A program made the translations under genes and the position numbers. Shown one piece after another: positions 9,360-16,785 of a stretch of DNA of 16,785 nucleotides. The notes beneath the pieces were generated by a model. That model ran no database searches. It was not told the origin of the DNA and was given only the letters and a program-made list of their open reading frames with translations. Each line of letters begins with the position of its first letter. The stretch's first letter is position 1. The stretch comes from Isohypsibius dastychi (lineage: Eukaryota; Tardigrada; Eutardigrada; Parachela; Isohypsibiidae). Location: the NCBI GenBank assembly GCA_034696485.1, contig JAQIWT010000648.1, positions 1 through 16,785 on the forward strand. The letters run 5' to 3'.

Positions 9360-10300
9360 ACCAATTTTTTGATTCGATACTGGTAAATCTTGATGACGGA
9401 TCACTTGACCACTCCAAATCTAATTAGCACAAAAACAGCGTGCGTGAAACCCATGGAGCTACATTGGGGTAAGAACGCAAAGAACCAAATGGTGATTGCA
9501 AACATGGGATGGTTGACCTAAGTACCCTTCTCTACGTCCCACGAATTTTGGAACGGGATTTTGGGTCTTGGGTTTGGACTCCACCTCCCTCCCCCTTCGA
9601 CCTTGATCCATACCGAAATAAACCAAAAATACTTGACCCCCCGCCCCACTCCGACCAGTTTGCTCACACACACCAGTTTGTGACAGAAATGCGACCGCCA
9701 TGTCCCCGGCCCCGCCAATCGCCTCGTGATTGGATTTGGTAAGATATCTGTATAAGTGAATCGTCGCCTTCTACTCAGGGTGGTTTTGTATGGAAAAAGC
9801 AAGGATGGACCAGTAATATTGGAAAGATTAAACTCAACTTCGGTGTACAGAAAAATGTATTCAGCAATAAACAATCACCGTAGCGCACGATCTGGAAGCC
9901 CCCACCTCTGGAAAACAAGCCCGCACGAAATAGAAGTCCAAAAATTTTTTTTGAAGGTCCCATTTTAAAACACGCACTTTATTGTCACGTGACATTTTTG
10001 AAATGTTGTTTTGAAAGAATAAATGCCCGGGCTTCTAATTCGTACACTACGGTACTGTATATTCACCCAAAATTTAAGAAAGAGGGGCGAGGTATCGATT
10101 GAGATCTTTCACACTTTTGACCAACGAAATTCGATTGCTGGATAAAGAAACTGTTAGTGTCGCCAGTGGCAGTTAATCGCCTTTTTCTGCAAGCGTAAGT
10201 GATGTAGGATTGAACTCAGAAACTGCATCGAGAGCTCAGGAGATGCTTTGGATCGAATACACTTAAGAATATTGACAGGCATTGGCATCATAGTGCGGAC
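9360..10300. other. Anonymous interval, pyrimidine-rich patch
   Basis: The stretch around 9570-9660 is C-rich and opens both strands at once (a proline-rich frame on plus at 9509-9742 and a glycine/arginine-rich one on minus at 9518-9874). That is a sign of composition rather than coding. I see nothing else to name. Confidence 0.35.
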
Positions 10301-10582
10301 TTATTGTGCAGCATCCATCCTTATCCGCTTTCTAACGTAGTTAGTGAAATTGTTGGATGAAGAACATCCTAGTGCGTTCCGGCAGCCACAATTCAGCTTT
10401 TCGTCACAAATTTGCGAAGCATTCTCGCTAGGTAGGTCGGACTCCTGTTTCAGAACACTTTTCTCACTACGTCTTTCCAAAATTAATTTAGTCAGAAAAT
10501 CCAGAATAAAATTAGTTTTGTGGTTCTGCGGGCAGAATTTTTGGGACTCCACGAGCTTTGATTTTGCAGAGACCACTTGCAC
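10301..10582 (-). other. Weak minus-strand coding candidate, unidentified
   Basis: The minus frame encodes a polar, Ser/Asn/Lys-rich segment (ESQKFCPQNHKTNFILDFLT, then LKQESDLPSENASQICDEKL) with three further cysteines in LNCGCRNALGC, ending RKRIRMDAAQ at a TAA. The plus frames over the same DNA are less protein-like. A short direct repeat flanks it: agagaccacttgc occurs at about 10569-10581 and again near 10600-10612. The family is unknown, and it may be part of a broken gene with the relic at 10871-11200. Confidence 0.22.
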
Positions 10583-10870
10583 TCAGTGACCACTGCATCA
10601 GAGACCACTTGCTGTCTTCTGGTAGTGTACTCCACTCATCCCGCTGTTTTGAATTTTCTCTTAATACTGAAACTATCTGACGACTGAAACGCACTTTGAC
10701 AGGTGATCTAATCGTAGCAGGTCAACCAGTTCCTACCACCAAAACGGATCAGTGAAAATATGAAACCTGACCTCTTCAGATGGACATTCGGGGCAGGTTC
10801 CGGGCGGGTCATCGTTTCCGAGTGAACAATATGGTCAGTCGCTTGTTCTCTCACCTATGTTGACAACCTG

Positions 10871-11200
10871 CTATCCTAATAGTGCTAGAAACAAAACCCC
10901 GAAACCACCGTCTTCCGTAAGGATGATCAGCCGAGCATTGCTGGAATTCACACTCGTGATTCTATAGTAATCTGGTCTTGGGAAGAGTTGAGCCTCTTGA
11001 GCCGTTGTCGAAATGTCGACGAGTGGCAGGGTTTGGCAGGATTGATTCCCGCGAGCAGAGTAGATTCTCGAAATCTGTTTGGATATCGACAATGATGTCT
11101 TGCTGGACATTGGTCAGTTTATCAGACACCCGCTGATTGGTTTGAGCGTCTGATGGAGTGAACTTGGGGATACATCAGGCTGTTATCGAAACAAGAGCTC
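10871..11200 (-). pseudogene. Frameshifted coding-like relic, unidentified
   Basis: On the minus strand one frame reads SDAQTNQRVSDKLTNVQQDI followed by IVDIQTDFENLLCSRESI (about 11160-11045). The protein-like signal then moves to another frame: QSCQTLPLVDISTTAQEAQL, PRPDYYRITSVNSSNARLII, then LTEDGGFG (about 11045-10880). The change near 11045 suggests a single small indel. The second half has alternating hydrophobic residues like beta strands. I do not recognise the protein, and no start or flanking exon could be fixed. Confidence 0.3.
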
Positions 11201-11423
11201 CTCTACCATCCATCATTCTATCTGTCGTAGGTAAGTGCTATTGCTAGAAAAGCTTGCAGATTGTTGGGTGCATTGGTTAGTCATGTGCAGAAACCTGCAG
11301 CTGATCCAGACTATGAAACGTTGACACACGTGGCATGCTTCTGTTTCAAAGACAAAACCAGAGACGACGAGACCCAATCGGAACATTCGAGAAGACACAT
11401 GATCAGCCTGTCGTGTGATATGA

Positions 11424-11695
11424 GCGCTGTTCAGCTGTATAGTCACCGCATGCCAGGAATCTACCATCATTGTCTGGAACTTCCAGACTGGAGACAAGGT
11501 TATTCAGTCCCGCAAAGCCCACACCATTAACGATAATGTATAAATCTTGCAGGTTCCTTTTAAAAGTATGACGTTTAATGCGAACGTGCGACGATTGCTG
11601 ACACGTGGTTCTGTGGGTGATGCGATCATCATTGATGACTTTGTTTGGATCTGTGCCGTAACCGACCAGGATTGCTCAAAAAGAATAAAAGAATA
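11424..11695 (+). pseudogene. Coding-like relic with one plausible intron, unidentified
   Basis: After a TGA near 11421, the plus frame reads IVTACQESTIIVWNFQTGDK up to a donor gacaag|gttatt at 11499. A 54-bp intron (11499-11552, acceptor aatcttgcag) then leads in frame to VPFKSMTFNANVRRLLTRGS, VGDAIIIDDFVWICA and a TAA at about 11693-11695. The alternating pattern suggests a beta-rich domain. The STIIVWNFQTGDK part superficially resembles a WD40 strand, but the rest does not support that. The last codons overlap the first copy of the tandem array, so the array unit includes what was coding-like DNA. Confidence 0.33.
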
Positions 11696-11970
11696 AAACT
11701 ATAAAACTATGAGATTGCGCAATAGTATAGTACACCATATTATAGTGTAGTGTGCTATACCATACTGTGCCCTAACCAACCCTGATGGCTAAACAAGAAT
11801 AAAAAACTATAAAACTATAAGATCGCGCAATAGTATGGTACACTATATTATAGTATAGTGTACTACATAATTCTGTGCCCTAACCAACCCTGATGGCTAA
11901 AAAAGAATTAAACTATAAACCTGTAAAACTGCGCAATAGTATAGTTCACTATAGTGTACTATACAATACC
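11653..11970. repeat. Tandem array, about 3 copies of a 108-114 bp unit
   Basis: Units start with gtgcc(c/g)taacc at 11653, 11767 and 11875. Each runs through an AT-rich core (aagaat, actataaa) to gcgcaatagtat and then a palindrome. Examples are gtatagtacac (11725-11735) against gtgtgctatac (11750-11760), and in the third copy a stem of about 15 bp around 11937-11964. The third copy has a shorter palindrome loop. A weakly related tail may follow to about 12030. Confidence 0.85.
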
Positions 11971-12265
11971 CTGACTGACTCTCCTCAGCTCAAAACAATT
12001 GAACAATAACACTGTCAGTCTATAAATTCTGTTTTAAAGGTGTTCACATGCAAATTCCCCGGGGAAAAAATTAGGATCACCAAGAATCATTAATGATGAT
12101 CGAGCAAAAGTCATTTGGGGGGGGGGGGACAAATGCCCGTCCGTCCCAGCGGTCGAGCATATCGGAATAAATGGGCCACCACACTTTCTGCGGGTCTTGT
12201 TCATGAGATTTAAGTGCTTATGGTTCTTTTTATATCTTCGTTTCGAGCTTTACCATCCTGTCTAG
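11971..12265. other. Anonymous interval with a G12 run
   Basis: No gene seen. A G12 homopolymer lies at 12117-12128. A short palindrome-like aatcattaatgatgat lies at about 12085. Confidence 0.4.
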
Positions 12266-12505
12266 TCTCTTGATCGTGGTCTCTTTGTTTTCTATCAAAA
12301 ACGGGTCCCGGCAAATAGGAGATGTTATCAAGCGCCCAATTCTGGTATTTCTAATATTCTTGGACGAGATACTGAGGATGAGGATGATGTGAAGAAAAAG
12401 GTTTGCGATTGGGAAAGCGAACATCGAACGAAAATGACTGCATTGGAGATCATTTATGCGCCTGACCTCTATGAATCGAGGACACAACTCCGCCAGAAAG
12501 CATAG
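12266..12505 (+). pseudogene. Possible 5' exon of the EnSpm/CACTA-type transposase
   Basis: Between a TAG (12263-12265) and a TAG (12503-12505) the plus frame is open for 79 codons without an ATG. It reads CYQAPNSGISNILGRDTEDE then DDVKKKVCDWESEHRTKMTA and ALEIIYAPDLYESRTQLRQ. Animal EnSpm-type proteins commonly have an acidic run, then a helical segment with a conserved Trp and an AL..L pattern ending near an 'RT-L' motif, just upstream of the transposase core. This segment shows that order (EDEDD, W, TALEII, SRTQL) and lies on the same strand 5' of the clear exons. The assignment is inference from motif order, and the internal repeat 12580-12863 would sit in the following intron. Confidence 0.4.
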
Positions 12506-12579
12506 TCGACCCTGACATTCTCCAAACTCATCCTACATCGCTACACCGGTTTATTTATGGTCAAGTCTTCCGGGGAGGA

Positions 12580-12863
12580 GTTCACAAAAGTTCACCGGTT
12601 CAGAAAAGTTCGCAGGTTCACAAAAGTTCACGGGTTCACAGAAGTTCCCAAATTCACGAATGAGATTAACCACAACGTAGCAACATAGATGCTTGATGTC
12701 TACAGGTTCAAAAAAGTACAGGTTCACAAAAATTCACAGGTGCAACGTAGCAACATCAACGCTTAAGGTTCACTGGTTCACAAATTTATCAGATTCAAAT
12801 ATCTGTTCGGTTTTAGGACAGCGATCTTAGATGCCAAAAATTCACAGGTTCACAGAAGCTCGT
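12580..12863. repeat. 18-bp TTCAC minisatellite with interspersed longer unit
   Basis: Four contiguous 18-bp units begin at 12580, 12598, 12616 and 12634, with consensus close to gttcacaaaagttcacgg. Further diverged units occur at about 12706-12745, 12766-12785 and 12838-12858. Between them a second motif, aacgtagcaacat, occurs twice (about 12674 and 12743), giving a composite higher-order pattern. The first line of the window (acagttcacaggtcgcagtt) has a similar word but too short to call. Confidence 0.8.
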
Positions 12864-12870
12864 ATAATCC

Positions 12871-13030
12871 ATGTGTATCAAAATCGAAACTGAGTCACCG
12901 ACAGTCACAATATTCGCAGATACTGACATCCTCATGAGTTCACACGGCCTAACACTATCAATACACCACAATTCTGATCCTGAACACCTAGAATCCCAAA
13001 CCTCAAAGGGGTTTTCTTCCTCCAAGAAAG
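12871..13030 (+). pseudogene. Possible internal exon of the EnSpm/CACTA-type transposase
   Basis: A plus frame reads ESPTVTIFADTDILMSSHGL then TLSIHHNSDPEHLESQTSKG. It ends at a strong donor-like caagaaag|gtaagaaaag at 13031. In EnSpm-type transposases a beta strand ending in a catalytic-type Asp-Gly (…TDG…) followed by a Ser-rich stretch lies at this position upstream of the 'DSP' and Cys motif region. FADTD-ILMSS could be a diverged version with the Gly missing. Its frame does not join cleanly to the next exon: an acceptor at 13073 leaves a TGA in frame, and one at 13092 gives a phase conflict. The link is therefore tentative. Confidence 0.3.
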
Positions 13031-13077
13031 GTAAGAAAAGATTGATGGGGGAGGGGGTTGTATAAATGCCAAGGTGA

Positions 13078-13938
13078 ATCTCTCTCCGGAAGAAACTACG
13101 AAAAATTATTGGCATCTACCAAAAAATGGAAGTTTTCATCACAAGATTTGCTGAGGATTCGCCCACGGAAGCGCTATTCCTAGACATGATCGGCCATAAT
13201 GGATTCTTTGAATGCAGCATTTGCGAAATTACTGGAAGAACTGAGGCAGTAGGCAAAGGAAATTGTCATTCTCATGTTCTTAATGACGAGATACTGGAGA
13301 GAAGAACGCAAGCTTCAATTCTGGACAACTACAAAACTGCAACAAGAAAGAAACCGGTGAGTGGCTATCTATTGTTACGAGCTCGTTTGTTCAGAATTGG
13401 GTTTTTTTCAAGATCATGAGCTTCTATGGATCGCCTCTTCTACTCGCTCTGCTTCACTTCAATTTGGCACAATGGGTTATAATCGAAAAAATGCACGCAC
13501 TTCATCTCGGCGTGACGAAGAAAATTCATAGTTGCTGGTTGTTGTTCACTGATCTGCCATGCTACCTTAGTCCGGCTAAGGTATGACACTGAAAACACTC
13601 ATATCAGGCTTCATGATATCAGTTTTCAGCAAGAAATTTTGCTGGGTTGGTCAGCCCGTGCCAAACGTCCAGAATTCGTTTCTCGTTTTCCGAAAAAACT
13701 CAATATAAAAAGCTGGAAAGCAAACGAATTCAGGATGTGGTTATTTTACTTCTCAGTGCTTTGTAAAGACCTGGTTCCAGAAGAGTATTTCGTCCACTGG
13801 ATGAAATATGTCGAGGCTATATCACTTCTGTCAACCGTCCAGATCAATGAAGCTGACATCAATATTGCGAAATGTCTGCTGAAAAAATTCTGCAACAATT
13901 TTCATATACTCAAACCGATTTTTTTTTCTCGTTTGTAA
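13078..13938 (+). pseudogene. EnSpm/CACTA-type transposase fragment, three clean exons
   Basis: Exons 13078-13356, 13413-13580 and 13630 to about 13915 join in phase through introns 13357-13412 (56 bp, gtgagt...tttttcaag) and 13581-13629 (49 bp, gtatga...gttttcag). The product contains AEDSPTEALF, then GHNGFFECSICEITG with a CxxC pair, then LERRTQAS. It continues with KMHALHLGVTKKIHSCW, KRPEFVSRFPKKL, SWKANEFRMWLFYFS and, last, CNNFHIL. This order (D-S-P, N-G-C-C, R-T, M-H-LGV, W-K-A-E) matches Transposase_21-like EnSpm proteins of animals. There is no stop or frameshift in about 240 codons. After HIL the family should continue with an N-V-H-L-L-H-L segment; instead the reading frame leaves the family at a T-run and stops at 13938, so the 3' part is missing. 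An in-frame ATG occurs at 13126, but the frame is open upstream to 13078. Confidence 0.75.
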
Positions 13939-14239
13939 TTCTGGTTGCTACGCTTGTCTTTTTGTCAGTTAGCACAAGGGCACCGTCCGAGATGGACCCG
14001 ATGAGATAACTGAGCACGTTGTACCAGATTCCACTCGTTTCAAAAGAACGTTTGATGACCTCGTAGATCCCTCCCGCCGATTTATCGATGATGATTTCGA
14101 CAAGCTTGTAGAATTTGTCACTGGTGAGTCGTGCTAGAAATGAAGAATATAACAATTGCTCAGGGAAAACGAAATCTTACTTCATCCATAAAATATCGCA
14201 CGTATATAATCAGATGAGGCTCCGAGCTTATGTCTGTAC

Positions 14240-14298
14240 CTGTTAATCATAGAACAGATTCGGAGACTCTCCAGTTAAATCTACAGAACCCGACTTAC
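14240..14298 (-). other. Intron of the hAT-like transposase (59 bp)
   Basis: The donor gatgaaa|gtaagtcg at 14298 and the acceptor gattaacag at 14240 split a Ser codon. Splicing recreates the family's D-E-S-T-D-I motif across the junction, which strongly supports the intron. Confidence 0.85.
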
Positions 14299-15078
14299 TT
14301 TCATCAACTATGATTGTGATTGGCTTTTTCATCATCCTGAGCGTCTCGATCATGGTTTCTTGGAGCTGATCGCTGAGAATCACGGTCATTGACCGGGCAC
14401 CGTAGGATGATCGATGAGTTTTTCCGTTACCAAGGAGCAACCCAACATCAAGGTGATCGAACCAGCTTGTCGCTGCACTGTGCTTATTCGACGAGATGTC
14501 TGACTGTTGTTCGAAAAAAATCAACTTCAGCATATTCGATGTTGCAGACATATGGATTTTTTGTCGTTTCAAGAATTGTTCCATGCAGAGTTCTTGAGCT
14601 TTGGCAAACGATTTTGTAATATCAGGTAGAGGACACGTAGTCTTGGCCCACTCAGCCATTTTGTTATGGGCGGGACCTCTTGTTTTATCAGTGTGCCCCG
14701 AAAAAAAAACGATTGTTTTTTACCGGATCCATATGATTTTAACCTGTCAACCATTTTTCGTCCATTTTCGCCTTAGCGGTGGTTTTGTAGCGAGCGTAGA
14801 ATTTCTTGCAAATGACGCAGCTTGCACGTGGTTGTAGATCATCCTCAGCCGGAACGAAGTTCAGCCATTCTCTATTTTGCCACCGGAACTTTTTGAAGTA
14901 GGGATCATCAGCCAAAGGTTCCTGTCCTTTGATTTCATTTCCTGCGTATTGACATTGCGTATATACTGATGATTGTACCGCGATGGGCTCAGTAGGGATA
15001 TCCGCTTCAACCAAAGCGATCACAAGATCAATGCTTTCGGCTGGAGGTGCGTTATCTGCCGTGCCGGCATTATCACTG

Positions 15079-15129
15079 CTGCAAACAACGAGTTAATCCA
15101 GGCGGACTGATTATCTAACATTCACTTAC
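15079..15129 (-). other. Intron of the hAT-like transposase (51 bp)
   Basis: The donor gcgcg|gtaagtg at 15129 and the acceptor gtttgcag at 15079 join GRQVAR to SDNAGTADNAPPAESIDLVI in frame, with no stop on either side. Confidence 0.7.
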
Positions 15130-15670
15130 CGCGCTACTTGTCTTCCCAGTGAAGCTCGTTTGGCTTCTGCCAGGACCTTCGCTGGATTTTCTCCCCGCGA
15201 ACGTTTTGCTTGTGGAATTTTACATAATTTTTGTCTTCTACCGTTTGATGTTGAAGGTTCCGAATCTGAATCTGAGTCAACTATTAGTTGTTCAGAACAC
15301 ACTCTCTGTTCACAAAGCGAATCAAGAGCTGTTGTATCTCCAACCGAAATATCTTGGTCGATGTATGAATCAAAGAGTGCTTCGTTCGAAGAATCCAAGC
15401 CAGCTTCCAACTCAGCTCAATATTAAATTAATGTCGAGCCGGAAATTTCAAAGAATGGAAACATATTCATGTGATACCAATACCGTGGTTGTCAGATGTT
15501 GGTGCAGCAATCTCATCCGCCTCGATTGTTTTCAATGGTGTAAAAAAAATCCTAATATCATTCAATGCCGGTCGTGGTAGAGGTGGCGGAGAGATGACAA
15601 AAATATCAAAGGCACCAAAGTAAATCGTCAGGAAAGTTAACGGATACATTTATATTTTTCGTGTAGAAAC

Positions 15671-16018
15671 TTGGGTTCAAGTTTTGAGTTCAAATATTCC
15701 ACTTATTGCCACAACATCACCTTTCAAAAGAGAATATCGATGTATGCCCGGCATTCAGACCTTATCCGTCCAGGCAGGTATTACAGATACGATATCTCAT
15801 GTTCAACCTATGTCTATAATAAACACGATAAGAGAAAATTCGTAACCAGCCACTTCCGCGAGCACCGCGGAGCGTTGCGAGCGTTTTTGAAATCGTTAAA
15901 CTTTGAAGCAAAATCCTTGAACAGATTTTCATCCGGCAACTTTAATAAAGCTCAAACAACACTGGGTGAAGCTGTCACCTCCCAGTCCATCGGGTCCAGT
16001 TCCAGGCTCAGTAGCTAG
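15671..16018 (+). other. Open frame, weak coding candidate, unidentified
   Basis: A 115-codon plus frame without an ATG near its start reads YDISCSTYVYNKHDKRKFVT then SHFREHRGALRAFLKSLNFE and ends SIGSSSRLSS at a TAG. A neighbouring plus frame is also open and protein-like over 15680-15840 (IPLIATTSPFKREYRCMPGI). They cannot both be coding, so either a frameshift or low stop density is at work. An acceptor-like tttcgtgtag precedes it (about 15657-15666). Family unknown. Confidence 0.2.
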
Positions 16019-16785
16019 TCTGACCAACTAATATTGGCTAAGTTACCAATATTTCTAATGACGATTCCAACAAACCCAACGTTTTCATGGACAGTATATG
16101 CAGGCTGTTCATAAAACAACTACTCCGTTGGATGTTAAAATTGATGCCGCCGATGATGTTTGGAGGTTTTCGGGGTCCTGCAGTCTATGCAGGAATCACT
16201 GATTCCCTTGCGCCCAGATTATCCAGAACGAAACGGATAAGTATCAATTAACATTAACAAAGAAAGTTGAACAATGCGAATCAACGAACAACGTTCATCA
16301 ACGGTTTACCACAGGATAGGAACCCGAGCTGAGAATTCTCTCATCGATTTCGGTGTACAATAACTGGCTTTTAAAAGCGCCTACCACGTAACTCTTGTCG
16401 AAACCAGGAACGAAACACGAGCTTTTGGTGTGGTAACCGATGGCTTTTTTGCATGTCGTAAATTATCGTAGGTACGTATCGGAGAGCTTTTCCGAGGCAA
16501 ATGGAAAATATTGCCACCGATTTATTGGTGTGTAGTATTTTGAGTTGTGAGAGTTGATTCTGTCATGAAACAGATCCATAACGGTGAATGTTTGTGACAG
16601 ACCGACATACTCTCGAACCTCTGCTAAGTTGGTCAGCCCGTTTCGATGTGAAGAGAAACTTAGCAGAGGCTGGAAACTTATGCGATCTCAGTTAAAAATG
16701 GCGCTTCTCTTGGAGTAAGGAACCCAGAAACTCCTCACTATACAGAAACCTTAGAAAAGGGGATAGAGCAGATTTATTGGATAAA
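16019..16785. other. Anonymous interval, possible coding relic at 16100-16310
   Basis: A plus frame around 16100-16310 reads TTTPLDVKIDAADDVWRFSG then SCSLCRNH, a TGA, and FPCAQIIQNETDKYQLTLTK, another protein-like but stop-interrupted relic with cysteines. No family was recognised and no element terminus was found. Confidence 0.25.
16618..16669. repeat. Hairpin with perfect 13-bp arms
   Basis: cctctgctaagtt (16618-16630) and aacttagcagagg (16657-16669) are perfect reverse complements around a 26-nt loop. There is no poly-T tail, so a terminator reading is not supported. It could be terminal repeats of a tiny element or a chance structure. Confidence 0.7.

Larger units (their letters stand above)
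13935..15420 (-). pseudogene. Zinc-finger hAT-like transposase (KIAA1586/ZNF862-type), 3'-truncated
   Basis: Minus-strand exons: about 15420-15130 (acidic/Ser then basic, KIPQAKRSRGENP), 15078 to about 14742, about 14719-14299, 14239-14181, and 14133 to about 13935. The second exon has YFKKFRWQNREWLNF and CVICKKF, and the third has GHTDKTRGPAHNKMAEW. Together they look like a TTF/BED-type CCHH finger. Then follow ITIIVDES|TDISSEPHLIIYVRYF (a hAT-type first catalytic Asp), KLVEIIIDKSAGGIYEVI, and IGSISDGALVLTDKK with the second Asp. The copy stops at VATRITN, so the last catalytic Glu and the dimerisation region are absent. Introns are 15079-15129, 14240-14298 and 14134-14180. The finger region changes frame twice (near 14740 and at the A9 run 14701-14709), and the exon 4/5 junction is out of phase by one base, so this is a pseudogene. 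A possible upstream exon (IEADEIAAPTSDNHG, about 15540-15480) was not confirmed. Confidence 0.75.

Noticed and set aside
9518-9874. 118-codon minus-strand frame as a gene
   Set aside because: It is open because of C-rich composition; the opposite strand is open over the same bases and neither shows a motif.
11440-11500. WD40 repeat reading of STIIVWNFQTGDK
   Set aside because: Only one strand-like match; no preceding GH dipeptide, no further repeats, and the following exon does not resemble a WD40 blade.
8308-12128. C14 run (8308-8321) and G12 run (12117-12128) as ends of one large inverted element
   Set aside because: The flanking sequences do not match in inverted orientation; these are simple homopolymers.
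14389-14837. Plus-strand frames at 14389-14619 and 14601-14837
   Set aside because: Shadows of the minus-strand hAT-like exons.
15149-15580. 143-codon plus-strand frame
   Set aside because: Its first 260 bases are antisense to the first exon of the hAT-like transposase, which has the better coding character and a confirmed splice join.
13645-16641. Shared 14-mer gttggtcagcccgt at about 13645 and 16628
   Set aside because: One 14-base match is expected by chance in a window of this size, and flanks do not align.
1-16785. CRISPR array, bacterial operon or phage defence system
   Set aside because: No spaced direct repeats of the right form, no ribosome-binding sites, and coding segments are interrupted by small spliceosomal introns.

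Overview
The window looks like a piece of an invertebrate, probably nematode-like, nuclear genome. There are no bacterial operons or ribosome-binding sites. Coding similarity comes in short exons joined by very small GT-AG introns (47-102 bp), with acceptors such as TTTCAG, TTTTTCAG and TTTCTAG. Every recognisable protein segment is a transposase. The phylum is an inference from intron style and base composition only.

Layout. (1) 1-2154: broken coding-like + strand pieces of an unidentified cysteine-containing protein, ending in an 80-bp snap-back inverted duplication. (2) 2155-5500: mostly anonymous DNA with a few weak open stretches (2738-3058 minus, 4237-4488 plus, 5254-5446 plus). (3) 5525-7390, minus: a Mutator-like (PF20700-type) DDE transposase pseudogene in four exons, with motifs in the correct order but several in-frame stops and a homopolymer frameshift. 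(4) 7400-11650: mostly anonymous, with coding-like relics around 10301-10582, 10871-11200 and 11424-11695. (5) 11653-11970: about three tandem copies of a 108-114 bp unit, each carrying an AT-rich hairpin. (6) 12266-13938, plus: an EnSpm/CACTA-type transposase fragment whose last three exons are clean; an 18-bp TTCAC minisatellite lies between its putative 5' exons. (7) 13935-15420, minus: a zinc-finger hAT-like (KIAA1586/ZNF862-type) transposase, truncated tail-to-tail against the EnSpm fragment. (8) 15425-16785: an open stretch of unknown nature, anonymous DNA and a 13-bp-arm hairpin.

Overall this is a transposon graveyard of nested and truncated DNA transposons of three superfamilies plus local repeats. 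I see no intact gene and no convincing host gene. The most notable items are the reconstructable Mutator-like copy with Trp codons replaced by TAG, the EnSpm/hAT junction at a poly-T run, the snap-back duplication of coding-like DNA, and the hairpin-bearing tandem array that starts inside a coding-like exon. I did not find an undescribed multi-gene system that the sequence supports.
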